Assembly (NCBI GenBank): GCA_022661535.1
Contig: JAKULF010000014.1
Location: 806,001 to 870,000, forward strand
DNA: 64,000 nucleotides
From: Eutypa lata
Lineage: Eukaryota; Ascomycota; Sordariomycetes; Xylariales; Diatrypaceae
Direction of reading: 5' to 3'
Made by a program: the position numbers and the translations under genes. Below, one piece after another: positions 30,070 through 40,977 of this stretch. Under the pieces are notes generated by a model, which searched no databases, had not been told where the DNA came from, and saw only the letters and a list, made by a program, of their open reading frames with translations. Numbering within the stretch: the stretch's first letter is position 1; the number at the start of each line of letters is the position of its first letter.

Positions 30070-31416
30070 TCATCCGATTATTATATCTTCTGGACAATTG
30101 GTCTTGCGGTCTAGAACAGATCTGTATCGGTCCTTTGGAGGTGTATCATCGCTCTCCTTCTCGACGACCGTAACGAACTCGATTCTTTGGATAGGCTTGT
30201 CCTTCCCGTCACCCTTCTTCCACTCGTCGAATCTCTTACGAAGAAGGTTCTCGTGCTGCCCCTCCTCAATTCGGATCATAACCTTCTCTCGGCGGTCTTC
30301 GCCCCTGATGGCAGTCCTCATCAGGTAAATGGTGTCAACTTTGGGCCACGTATCTGTTATGGACACCCAGCATGGCTGTACAGTTGGCATCAGGAACGGA
30401 GAATCTATCTGTACCGCGAGCCGACGAATGAAAGAGAGATCTTCCTCTCCGAATTGGCGGCCAGCGCAGTTCTTTGCCCTGCAACCGTTGCAGCAGGGTT
30501 CAAACAGGACGATATCAACCTCTGGGTTAACGGGCTGGCGGGTTACTGGGCGACTGCGGTTGTTGAATGGGAACATATTTCGGTAGTGGTATAGCGCAAC
30601 CTTGAGGGATAGCTTGCATGTCATGAACCAAGGCGGTGTCTTGTTTTGGACGCTTGGAAACGGTGTTGGTGGGAGAGTGAACATATTGCGGAGATAGACT
30701 AGTCGAGGCGTGATAGCGGCCTCCCAGATCATCATCTGGAGTTCAATAGGAAGGCAAGGATACTTGTGAAAAGCCGTCAGCGGTTTAGCTAAACGGGCTG
30801 ACCGACGTAGGGGTAATTTGCTGGGAGTAACATCGAGTTTTCTTCTTTTCCGTAGTCGGTATCCGTCGCCTGCTGCACTAGTAATGGTGTCGGACGGAGT
30901 AGAATCTCGTGTAGTTGCTTTTCCAGCCTTCTTGCGAGTGCTATGTCGTTTAGGGGCATGTCCTTGAGCCCCCTTAGAATGTATCCCCTTTGTTAGACGA
31001 GGCTTGGCGACTGGGCGCCGAGCCACAATCGTATTGGCCTCTTCGTCTTCATCGTCGTCATCAAATGCTTCCTCGTCCCGGTTGCCTCTATTGTAGGTGA
31101 TACTGCGTGATTCCTCTAAGTTGGAGGATCTGACCTGTGTTCCAATTTTAGAAGCACTGCGCAGTACGCTTTGAAGGCGTGTCTCGCCGCCCGGTGTTGA
31201 ATTGATGGTTGGGTTAGGTTGGATCTTAGTCATCGATCTCGTCATACGACGAGTTAAAGAACCAGACGCCTCGATAAAAGCAATTTCCTGGGTCCGCATA
31301 GGAGTTGCCAATACAGGTGCAGTATTCCGAGATACAGCACGGTTGCGAACAATAGATGTATTACCACCTTGATCTCCTACACCCTCTGTGTCCTCTCCGC
31401 CCTTGCGAGGCGCCAT
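30070..31416 (-). CDS. 2EXR domain protein, 448 aa
   Basis: Single exon with an ATG start. Residues 1-210 are basic and disordered, with an acidic patch DDDDEDEE and several Lys/Arg clusters (RLRKRRK, LRRSARLAK) that look like nuclear signals. Residues about 215-335 begin FHKYPCLPIELQMMIWEAAI and continue PRLVYLR, the signature opening of the fungal 2EXR domain. A CCNGCRAKNC cluster follows at about 309-318. 2EXR proteins are expanded in filamentous ascomycetes and their molecular role is mostly unknown. The long, basic N-terminal extension is unusual against the short 2EXR proteins I know, and suggests a chromatin or nuclear setting, which is inference. Confidence 0.85.
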   Translation of the reverse strand: MAPRKGGEDTEGVGDQGGNTSIVRNRAVSRNTAPVLATPMRTQEIAFIEASGSLTRRMTRSMTKIQPNPTINSTPGGETRLQSVLRSASKIGTQVRSSNLEESRSITYNRGNRDEEAFDDDDEDEEANTIVARRPVAKPRLTKGIHSKGAQGHAPKRHSTRKKAGKATTRDSTPSDTITSAAGDGYRLRKRRKLDVTPSKLPLRRSARLAKPLTAFHKYPCLPIELQMMIWEAAITPRLVYLRNMFTLPPTPFPSVQNKTPPWFMTCKLSLKVALYHYRNMFPFNNRSRPVTRQPVNPEVDIVLFEPCCNGCRAKNCAGRQFGEEDLSFIRRLAVQIDSPFLMPTVQPCWVSITDTWPKVDTIYLMRTAIRGEDRREKVMIRIEEGQHENLLRKRFDEWKKGDGKDKPIQRIEFVTVVEKESDDTPPKDRYRSVLDRKTNCPEDIIIG

Positions 31417-33079
31417 CTTGAATTTATAACTGTGATGTTCAGTTCCTCGCGGGCATTCAGTATAGCTGGCAATGGATGCAACCGAAGAGGTAGATGAAAA
31501 TCAATAGCTAGAATGTATTCCAGATGTAAAAATAGGGCTGTTCAGTAAAACTAATGCGCAGCTGAAATGTTTGAAGTGGTGAATAACGTGAAAGTTCAAT
31601 GTAAAGTGAAATATACTTTGGGAGGAAAGTCACGCTACAGTCTAGTTATGTGTATGTGGGGAAACCTGATAAGCCTGGATGAAATGTTGGTCAGAAGCAC
31701 GAACAGTCTAAAAGCCTCAAGCTAGGTAGGCACATTGGGAAATTCAAGAGCCAGACTGACTACCTGTTAGAAGGAGCGAACTCAGAGTTGGTACCTTTTC
31801 TATTGACAATGGTTGTGGCCTCGATAAAGTTCAGGTAATGGACGAGGCCGTGACACTGGAAATGCCGATATCGTAGTAGTAATGTTGCACTAATCTATGT
31901 GTAGGTAGGGACCGGGTCAGCCGCTACTATCAATTTGACGAGGGCATTGAGGATGGCACTGAAGCTCGCTCTGCTAGACTTCAAAATGGCAAAGAAAGAT
32001 ACTAGAGATGCTACAAATGTCATTAGTATAGGGTAGAAGGTTAACTTACAGTATACCTATCAGTAGTCGTATACGAAGTACTCCGATGTTTTGTCGATTG
32101 ATAATGTGCGATGAAGTTGAATGGAGATCGATAAGAGGCGGAAGGCAGTTGATGCGGGGCGCAGATAGCAGGTCGGCTGATGATGCAACTGGAGCTGATG
32201 GTGGGGCTTTTGGCGCTAAGATTGACCCGCACATGGATCTCCAGTGCGCGCTAGATTAAGTTAGTTAGGACTTGCCTGGCGTTTAAATAAATGATACATA
32301 AATACCTACTTAACTATAACCAACCTGTCGGGATCAATAAGAATTGAAATAATGCAGATTAAACGCTGGTTTGTCGAAGATGCGCTGGCAAGTTCTCTTA
32401 CTTTGTAGCTCGCGTTAATGTTGGTACAATTGGATGCCTTCGAAATATTTCTTATTTGAACGCTGTAGTTCGTGCCTGGAAGGCTGGAGTAATTTCAATT
32501 TAAGGCTTCCCCAATACTCGAAATGCATTCGCTACTGGATCTTGCAAGAAATAATGTAAATGTTCATGCTCCGCTCCATGATACCTCAGATATCGCTCTG
32601 ACATGTTAATGCCATCGATCCGATTCCCCTTTTAACTGAAATGGCAATTTCAATATGTTCCCTCTGCCGTTCGTAGTCCGAGGAAGACGTGCAATTAAGG
32701 TTGGACAGTTCTATATTAACCCCACAGTCCCGGCGTGGCGGGCCTCGCTCGAGATTACCTACCAGCCTAGTTCAGTACGTAGTCAGCGGGGTTGCTTGTT
32801 GAACACAGCAGCTGGTGGTGTTGAGACTTGAGGTAAGCATGCTTGGCATGGATGTAGTTGATGGATAGGTAGGTAAAGGAGGAGCAACTGGGCTGTCTCA
32901 AACCTACCTATATCTAAATACATCTTTGGTTCATTACATGGTTCGATGCTGAGTCTTTTCTGCTTTTGTATTGGGTATCATCGACACTTTCTTCTAATAC
33001 AATTTGACCACCCTCGCAGGGTCAAGTGTGGATGAGACCGCGTCCAGAATAGAAATCAAAGTAACAGAGTAGAAGCCTT
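31417..33079. other. Intergenic
   Basis: 5' region of the 2EXR gene and 3' flank of the next minus-strand gene. Short frames at 32041-32234 are not convincing. TAGGTAGG-type words occur at 32755, 32872 and 32903. Confidence 0.45.
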
Positions 33080-33886
33080 TTAGCCCTCATCGCCTGACGA
33101 AGTAGATAACCATTCCGATACCTTTTCAGCTGCACCCATTTTCCTGTGCTGCCCCTTCTTGGTCTTCTTCGCGTGGTGTCCATCAGCTCTTTCATGTCGC
33201 TCCACTCCACTATTATGGCGTGACAACTTCCGCGGTTTATGGGACGATGAACCTTTCTGATCTGGTACCTTTTCTTGCGCAATATTCTCGCGCTTATGAG
33301 TACCATTGGTATCGACTTGCACCGGCTCGTTAGCTGTGGGTTGTTTATAAGTTCCCTGAGGGTTAGGGTAGTACGGGATTGCAGACTTGGTTGGCCCTGC
33401 CCATGCTGGGTGTTGATATTGTGGGTGTGCAACCATCGGCATGGTTTGCAGCATGTTTATGCGAGAGTCATATGACCCATAGGGAGGAGCCAGTGGTTGA
33501 GCTAAGTTGGTGGTATAGGGCTGCATCTCCTGTGAGAGGTGGTGCCGGGGTAAGCTAATCACTTCAGAGCCTAGTATTTGCCATTCCCAGACACCTGGGG
33601 ATCGAGATTGGCCGTTAGTGCCGTATTCTAAGACAACAACCGGGATGTACGAACCTCTAGGAGTTAGTCGTGTCCGCCAAGAAAACGGTCCACCGTGAGG
33701 GTCCGGAATCGGGCTGGTCCATTGGGACAAATCCGGGCCGGCCGGATTGCCTGTAGGTTCCGGGGCTACTGGTTTAGTCTGTGGCTCTCCGCTTTTACCG
33801 TTATCAGGACGCTTCTCATGCCTTTGGCTATGAATATGGCTATGGCTATGCTTGTGCGAATGCTTGTGTGAATGTCTCTTGGCCAT
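33080..33886 (-). CDS. His-rich basic hypothetical protein, 268 aa
   Basis: Single exon with an ATG start. The first 25 residues alternate His with Ser/Lys (MAKRHSHKHSHKHSHSHIHS), a possible metal-binding or disordered tail. The middle holds an ordered-looking stretch (PFSWRTRLTPRGSYIPVVVL, VWEWQILGSEVISLP). The C-terminus is very basic (KPRKLSRHN, HHAKKTKKGQHRK) and ends in an acidic Ser-rich WLSTSSGDEG. I do not recognise a family. The overlapping frame 33022-33432 is a shadow of it. Confidence 0.65.
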   Translation of the reverse strand: MAKRHSHKHSHKHSHSHIHSQRHEKRPDNGKSGEPQTKPVAPEPTGNPAGPDLSQWTSPIPDPHGGPFSWRTRLTPRGSYIPVVVLEYGTNGQSRSPGVWEWQILGSEVISLPRHHLSQEMQPYTTNLAQPLAPPYGSYDSRINMLQTMPMVAHPQYQHPAWAGPTKSAIPYYPNPQGTYKQPTANEPVQVDTNGTHKRENIAQEKVPDQKGSSSHKPRKLSRHNSGVERHERADGHHAKKTKKGQHRKMGAAEKVSEWLSTSSGDEG

Positions 33887-35306
33887 TGACTAACTGATTT
33901 CAAGCTTACAGTTCCGACAAATAGTCGAGGGGTGGGCGATGTTGCCCGGAGTAAATGGCATGCAGCAGTAAAGAAGAAAACCAAACACCTTTAAAGGATC
34001 TCGGCAGTAACTCCAAAGGCATTTTTATCCTAAGGGGCGCGGGAAGGTTAACCGCGCACACTTTTCCCGCCTCACTTCTACCTACTAGCGCCCAATAACG
34101 CTCTTGTTTGAGTGGTCTCGGGCTTTAGAACATTCGAGCAAAAACCCGGATTTCGGTGAGAGTACTTATTTAATCATGGCATGATCATGCAAACAGGCAT
34201 CCCCCATGAAACGTACCCCAAGAAAGAACTCATTATATGCGAGATATTTTGTTGGGTTATTCGTGATACTGGAGATTGGAGAAACTATTGGATGACAAGG
34301 AGCGGTACAGCAACAGGATTGGATGTTGTGGAATAATGATACGTGACGGCAGTTAAACCCCACAAATCTTTGGGAGGTTTCCTGGTTGGTAGACTTGAAC
34401 CAAGGTTTCTTTCTGAATCTTGCAGTTTATTGGGGGCCAAGAAGACTGCAAATTGCCAATAGAGGCACGCGTAGGCTCAATGAGGCCATGAAAATTTTGT
34501 AAAAATGGCGTTAAGGTGCCTAGAATTTGTGTTTTGATTTGCTCTCATGAAATCCGAATATGTGGCTTAGATATGACGTAGCAAATGGCTGCTGCATGCT
34601 CATGCAGGGAGGCAGCAGCAGGCTATGACAGATTCTGGCCACGTAAGTAGGCTTGTCAAGTTCCACTACCGATTACTTTCCGCTCTGCGGCCCTTGTTTT
34701 TAACGGTGTGCCTCAAGCCTATTTCCAATTTGATGAATAATAGTGTGGTATGTCCAGAGCTTAGGCGTTACCACATGGTAGTGTTAGGATATTTAGTGTA
34801 TAGGTGGATTCCACCCTTCTATCTAGCAGTTAAGCACCGGAGAGTATATATAGGGGTGTATGCTCTCCAGATAGTAACAGACGGCAGGCCTCACTGTTAT
34901 TTCTATCCAACCCTAAGCTCTGTTTCTACCTATCTCTCTGTGACACACAGCCCCCTGACAGGCAGGTGGCATTCTTCTCAGAAGAGACCATCAGGCTCTC
35001 AGCCATAAAAGCTGAGCCACCACCAATTATTGCATTTTGAACTTAGCCTGGCCAGCCCAAGGCATATTACATTTGTTGCATGTTAGAGCAAGTTCTTTGA
35101 CCATATGAATATCATTTTGAAAGCAAAAGATTCAATTCACAAACAATAACTTTCTGCATAAGGACCATTAAGTACAGACTTTCCAACCCATGTGATTACC
35201 ATACCATTATTACCAAATTATAGCCCAAGTAGCATATACCCTCCGAGTAAGATTCACTGCTGAAAAATAACGAGTCCTCTGAAAATAAACTTCAACCCCA
35301 GTCAGA
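33887..35306. other. Intergenic
   Basis: No supported gene. The plus-strand frame 34625-35008 has scattered hydrophobic residues and no family character. A small inverted repeat CTGCATG-CT-CATGCAG sits at 34592-34607. Confidence 0.45.
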
Positions 35307-36985
35307 CTATTGCTGTGAGTGCATTCTTGGGGGGTTGGGTTTCATGTTGACCTCATTCACTGGACGAAACTGTAGAGTCGAAAATTCGCTCGGACTGCTA
35401 GTGTTGTCTGCATATTCTCCAGTAAGGCTAGTTGTAGGTTGGTATGAATGTAGCGCGGGGGGCTCACAAGCAATACCGTTCTCATGTTCTGTAAAGGGAG
35501 TATTACTGTCCATAGAGTGTAAAAGCCAACTCTGAGCGGTTGCCACGAGGTTAGTATGATCAATAGTCGCATCAAGACCACCGAGGTTCTCGCTACAGTT
35601 GGCACCCGTCGTTTGATGTGGCGAGAGACTGTGGCTACTGGAATCCTCGTATTCCTCCAACGGATCCTTCCCATTGTTCATCTGCCTATAGTCAGGGCGG
35701 GGTACTGGTCTTAAGTTACGTCCAGAACATCTAACTTGGTCGACAGACTCGCAGTCAGACTCTTCTGTTGTTGTTGAACCTGTGTTTACTGAGAAAGGAG
35801 AGGGCTCTTCGACACTGTCAATCTGCTGGGCTGCTCCAGGCTGGTGGTGGCTGGCGTCATCCTTCGCCCAGACCGATGTCTTGGGTATGCCTAATGATAC
35901 TGATTAGTACACGAAAGAGATCAGTGCTTAGATAAACATCCAAACACTACTTTGCCATTGCGAGGCTAGAAGAACTTACAATGATAATCGCAACCCTTGG
36001 CTCTTTGCTTCACCCATTTCTCTTCCACATTCGTGACTGGACAACCGAGCGTTAGCTGAAAACACTGTCGATAAAAATTGCAAGGAATATAATCACCATT
36101 GCATGCATAGGTCTCAAAGATATATGCCTCGCTCAGAGGTTGATCATGATCATGGCCCTCGAAGTGGTGTAAGGCCCGAGACTCTTCGAATGGGTTCTCC
36201 TCAAACATCAAGCGCGCACACTTCTCCTCATTGCATCTCAGAACCCAAAACTTATCATGGCACTTGAAGACAAATTCCTTGGTTGGAAGGTTTTTATGGT
36301 ACAGCCATCGGTCACCGTTTGAGCGCGGTTGCTCCGCCTTCTTCCGGGCTGGCTCAGTTGCCACTGGAGCCGGCTTCCTACCCCTACCCCTTGGAGCAGT
36401 TGTACGTGGCTTTTTATTTCCACGTTGTTCCGACCCAGACGGCTCGCTGTTTCCCGGTCGCTTGCGATTCTCGTTGTCGGTCGGACTCTTGGTGTCTATC
36501 GATCCCGCCACGGCATGTGGCGTACTATCTTGATCCTCGGCGACTTCGTCATGATTATTTTGAACGCAACTCTTATTGAGAGAGTCGCATTGCAAAGTAG
36601 AACTGTCGACAGTATGAGTAGAGCTGTTCTCTGAGGGAGCTACCTTGCTAGTTTGATCAACTAAGCGCTGCGTAATCTCAGTCAGAATGTTGACGGAAGC
36701 TTGTGACGGTTGCAGGACCAGGGCATCGATCTCGGGGATATATGATTCGCTGTCGTTACCAATGCTTGATAGCATTCCATGGAGAATTGGGATTCGGTCT
36801 GACTTCTCCCTTTCGAAAAATGTATCATTCATCTTAACCTTCGTTGCTAGCTCTCCAATGAGATCATTCAACTGACTCTCCCTGTCTTCCTTGAATTCCT
36901 GTAGGCTATCTTTTATCAGCTTCACGGCTCCCTTGGATAAATCCTTCTTCCAGCCCGCCCCAGAGTCTTCGTTGGCTGTCGTCAT
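35307..36985 (-). CDS. Zinc-finger-like nuclear protein, 529 aa
   Basis: Two exons, 36985-35980 and 35890-35307, are joined across intron 35891-35979 (GTAAGT..CATTAG). The split Cys codon gives GCDYHC then IPKTSVWAKDD. The N-terminal 100 residues are helical (KDLSKGAVKLIKDSLQEFKE). The middle is polar with basic clusters (NRKRPG, NKKPRTTAPRGRGRKP), a likely nuclear signal with an AT-hook-like RGRGRKP. It is followed by WVLRCNEEKCARLMFEENPF and HHFEGHDHD, an atypical C2H2-like unit known to me from fungal proteins of unknown role. Exon 2 encodes an acidic Ser/Pro/Thr-rich tail that could be an activation region. DNA or chromatin binding is inference. Confidence 0.78.
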
Positions 36986-39900
36986 TGGGAGTACGGAGAT
37001 GGGCCTGTGAAAATGCTTCGAGGTAGAACTTCTTATGAATTAGTCGAGTCAGAGTAATATCGCATTACCCAACTGGTTGAAGAGGTATTAATTATCCTAA
37101 AGGCAACTATTCCCCATTGGTGAAGCCAGGGACAGCGGGATAGAAGATACGTTGGGGTATCTGCTTGGACGTAACTCAGTATTCAGAGCTCCATGGTTTA
37201 CCAGCCATGGAGGAAGGCTTCAGGTTGGGAAACGAGACTACTTCTGTATTAATACATCTGGGGGGTAAATATCTTGGAAGCGGGGGTAGGGAGACAAAGC
37301 GGTAAGAAAGAGTCCATGCTTGCAGAATTTTCAACCCTGATCATCATTATCTCCCGCCATTCAGCAAGCTGTGTCAATGCTACGAAACAATTATACCACA
37401 GTCACTAACGACAGGTTGATATATACCCAATCCCATCTCCATGCCATCGCATCTGTCGTCATTGTTGTAAAGTCTAAATGTAGATAAATAAATACCAGTA
37501 CGTCTTGAAAAGGTGATTTGAGTGTTGTATTGTGATAAGGCTATCTTGACCGTGATAATACTGCGCAGCTTTTGTGTTAGTAATGTAGGTTCCTTCCTAA
37601 CAGGTATACTTTTCTCGGTGTCTGGCTGTCATATTAACGTCCTGGCCCCCTGAGCAACCGAATTTCCAGACCCGAACTTTGACAGGATATGTGCGTACCA
37701 CCCCTGATTAGGTGCAGAAAAGTCGCTACAGGATAGGCAGCAACCGCCACCCTACCTCGGACCGAGAAAGTCTAGCCGATGCACAATAGCCAATTAGTCA
37801 TGGAGAACAAAGTTATACGAAACACTTCTGATTTTCTTATCAAGTACACCTCATCCTAGATATTGGTCTAGCAAGGTTATATGTACTTCAATAACCAACC
37901 TCATTGTTTCATTACTAGAGGTGCATGAAATGGATTCTTCTAGATAGTTATAATGTACTTTATTATATTGTAACCAACTTACGATATTATACAGTCGTTC
38001 TGCTTTTAATAACAACACTTTAGGACATGGTTGAGTGATGGATGTATTAGGAGGCGCTTCTTAACATAATGTTATAGTCGAAGCTCCTGGCATTCAGTGT
38101 TGCTCCCCATACATCAATTTGCGCTGCATATGCAATAGCTATCAGTTTCTTTTCGCCTTGTTTCTTTCTTTCTTTTCTATGGGCAGTGGAAGCTACTATT
38201 CCCCAAGCCTTCAGGGGTAGAGCTTCAGTAATCACCTAATGCTTGGCTCTGCATGTCATTTTATGAACCCAAATAAGTTCCTTGTAGAATCCGCATGTGA
38301 TTAATTTCTGATTCATCTGTTTTCTTCTTCACCGAAGGAATTCAACGTACATTGGTTGTAATCAGTGGATGCCTCTCTCACTCGGAGGCCGCTCCTGGTG
38401 GAGACTCATTATAGGGGGTTTTCAGCTGCTATCGATTTAAAATGTTCGTAGGATGCACTACTCGTATACTATGCTAATAAACGTTTTCAATGTTTCTAAG
38501 TGAGTCACACTGGTCCAACCATGTGTTTTTCTAGATTTCCACACAAAACTAGGGGGGTAAGGCTGTCCGTTTCAGTTCAGGTCGGTGGACTGGCCAACCA
38601 GTGGGACAAGACCAATGTAACCCTACGCCCGTTTATTGTTGTAAAGAAATTAACATATTACTGGCTGTAATGAATTTAAATTGTGTAATTTGTACACGAC
38701 TGTTCCGAATTCTGACCATTTGAATGAAATTTTGTTAAGTCTCTTCGGTTACCTATCTACTACTAACCCGAAGGTCCTGCTTGAATAATTTCAGTTACTA
38801 CCATACGGTATTTTACTTTACACGTATTGTTTTATTCTACATGTCAAACTCTCCTGTAGAAATTACTTGACTTGATAAAATGCTTCAGTGGTGCATTTGT
38901 TCCGTTGGTCGGGAGCTTACTATTTATATATATACAACAGCCAAGGATCTGTGGCTGCCTAGTAGAATGGACAGGCAGAATTTGTGGTAAGGCTTTCTTG
39001 GAGAAAAATGTAGAATGTTCTAGGTATATGCAGCAGATAATAGTATTGAACTAATACTCTGTGCATGTCATCCGCGGTTGCATTCCCCTGAAACCGCACC
39101 CTGTCCGGGGAGCCCGCAGGCTGACCAAAGTCAGCACTCAAGTGTTGCGGCCCATTTCACCCAAAATTTCTTGGGAACCTACCATGAGACGCTACAAGAT
39201 GTCGTATTGGCGTCTGAATTTGGTTAAATCATGCTATGATAAATTACGACTCTCTCCTTGGCTTGATTGTGTTTCCTGGACCTGTCGACTTAAATGTTAC
39301 CTCGTCATATAGGATCACGTTCGCTAGTTTTGACGTGAAATCTATCTTCATCTTATACTTACACTTCTAAATGCGAACTCCTTTACCGTTCTAGCTCAAT
39401 ATGATACTACCACCATCACTTGCAACCTCAATCTCTGCAAGTTCTTGATTGACGACAGAGTAAACTTTGAGGAATCAAGTGATTTGATATCACTCTATGT
39501 TAAGTCCTACCTAAGAGCTGATGGTCTAACTGCCCTTAAAGATTTTCAAACTGGCTACTGAGCACTGAGGAGACATTTACTAACCCCGTGAGAGTTTAAG
39601 CAACATAATTAATCCGATCCCATTCCTCCTGCCAGCCCCTTGGCTTCGATTCCTGTTGCCCCGATACCCAGAAACCTACCGTGCTTGCTACCCGGGTCGC
39701 TATCGATCGAAGGACTTGCCCTACCCCACTGACAAAGGGCGATAGTAATGAAAGCTCGTTATTTAGCTGTCGCGTCGACATGGCTAAACAGTCGGCCTAC
39801 AATGTAGAGTGCCTGGTTCAAGTGGCCTTCGACGACTTACCAAGGAAAATTCGCGCCCGATCTTGCTAACCTCCGTGTACGAGACTAAGGTCCGGCGAGA

Positions 39901-40977
39901 GCTGACGCGAGGAATCATGTCGGCTTATATACAGCAAACAACAATGTTGACAACAATGATTGGACAAGTAACGACTGGTGCTTAACCCAAGGAGATACAG
40001 GGCGTCAAATAAATAAAGAGAATGTACTATTGGTTGTCTCGTCCGGACAAACGGGATTGTGTTTGGCACAGTCTATAGAATAAAGCTAGGACATTCTTTG
40101 AGAGGCGGTAGAATAACTTAAGTAACTACTAGACGACACTCACTGTCTCATTGTAACCTAAAGCATGTCAACTTATCATGTGAGATTAGCGTCGACTTTT
40201 ACTATGAAATAATTTAAACATTTGAAAAGATCTATCATCGTCACCGTCTTTAGTGGCTTCCTGAGGGGCATCTGCTCATATCTCCCATCGTGGTATTTCT
40301 TCGCTTCATTAAACCAATTGCGTTGAGCTTGTAGACTCTTTTGCTGTTGATATCTTGATCGAACCCATTGATTAACTGGATCAAATTTCACTGTATTATC
40401 TCCTGCTTTTCGATTACTGCCTACCTAGGTAGGTTAGTATTGCCTACTGGAGGACATATGGGGGAGCCTTAGATATATATTTCGTATTTAGGGACCAATC
40501 GCATGTGACCGACAGCGCCAATTCACCCGCAGCAGAACTTCAAATCGACTGCTATCCCAGTGGGGTTTCTTAAAGAAGATCGATCTAGTTAGGCTGTTAA
40601 GGTGGATAATAAGGTTCGACTACTACGTTAGGTAGGTACACGAGACGAATGAGAAGCAAAGTGCCCACTACCTGCATTAATTAGGACCTATTTAGTAGGG
40701 AAATGGTTGCTCGAGTACCTAGAAAAATGCGTTCAATTCCAACGGACCTACATATATGCATCTCTTACCTAAGTGTACCTAAGTGAATTGATGTCACGGG
40801 ACTTCGTGTAACTTTGGCGTCTTTGACGTCTTTGTTTCTTTGTTTCGACTTTCCTTCCCTCTTGCTTCAACTTCCAACATTCTCTGAAGCCCACAAATCT
40901 CATCTTTCCTGGATTTGCATGTTGAATTGTATCGAGACACGAACTCGTTGCCAACAATTGATGATGCAAAGATCACA
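36986..40977. other. Gene-free stretch
   Basis: About 4 kb with only short frames (38047-38235, 39061-39312, 39596-39781 and others), none with splice partners or family features. Composition is not RIP-like. It includes the perfect 14-bp palindrome CCTACCTAGGTAGG at 40420-40433. The last part holds the promoter of the Crb2-type gene. Confidence 0.45.

Noticed and set aside
34592..34607. Short inverted repeat CTGCATG-CT-CATGCAG
   Set aside because: Only a 7-bp stem in GC-mixed DNA; expected by chance in a window of this size.
34625..35008. 127-codon plus-strand ORF
   Set aside because: No domain, no splice partners and an odd composition. Chance open frame is the simpler view.
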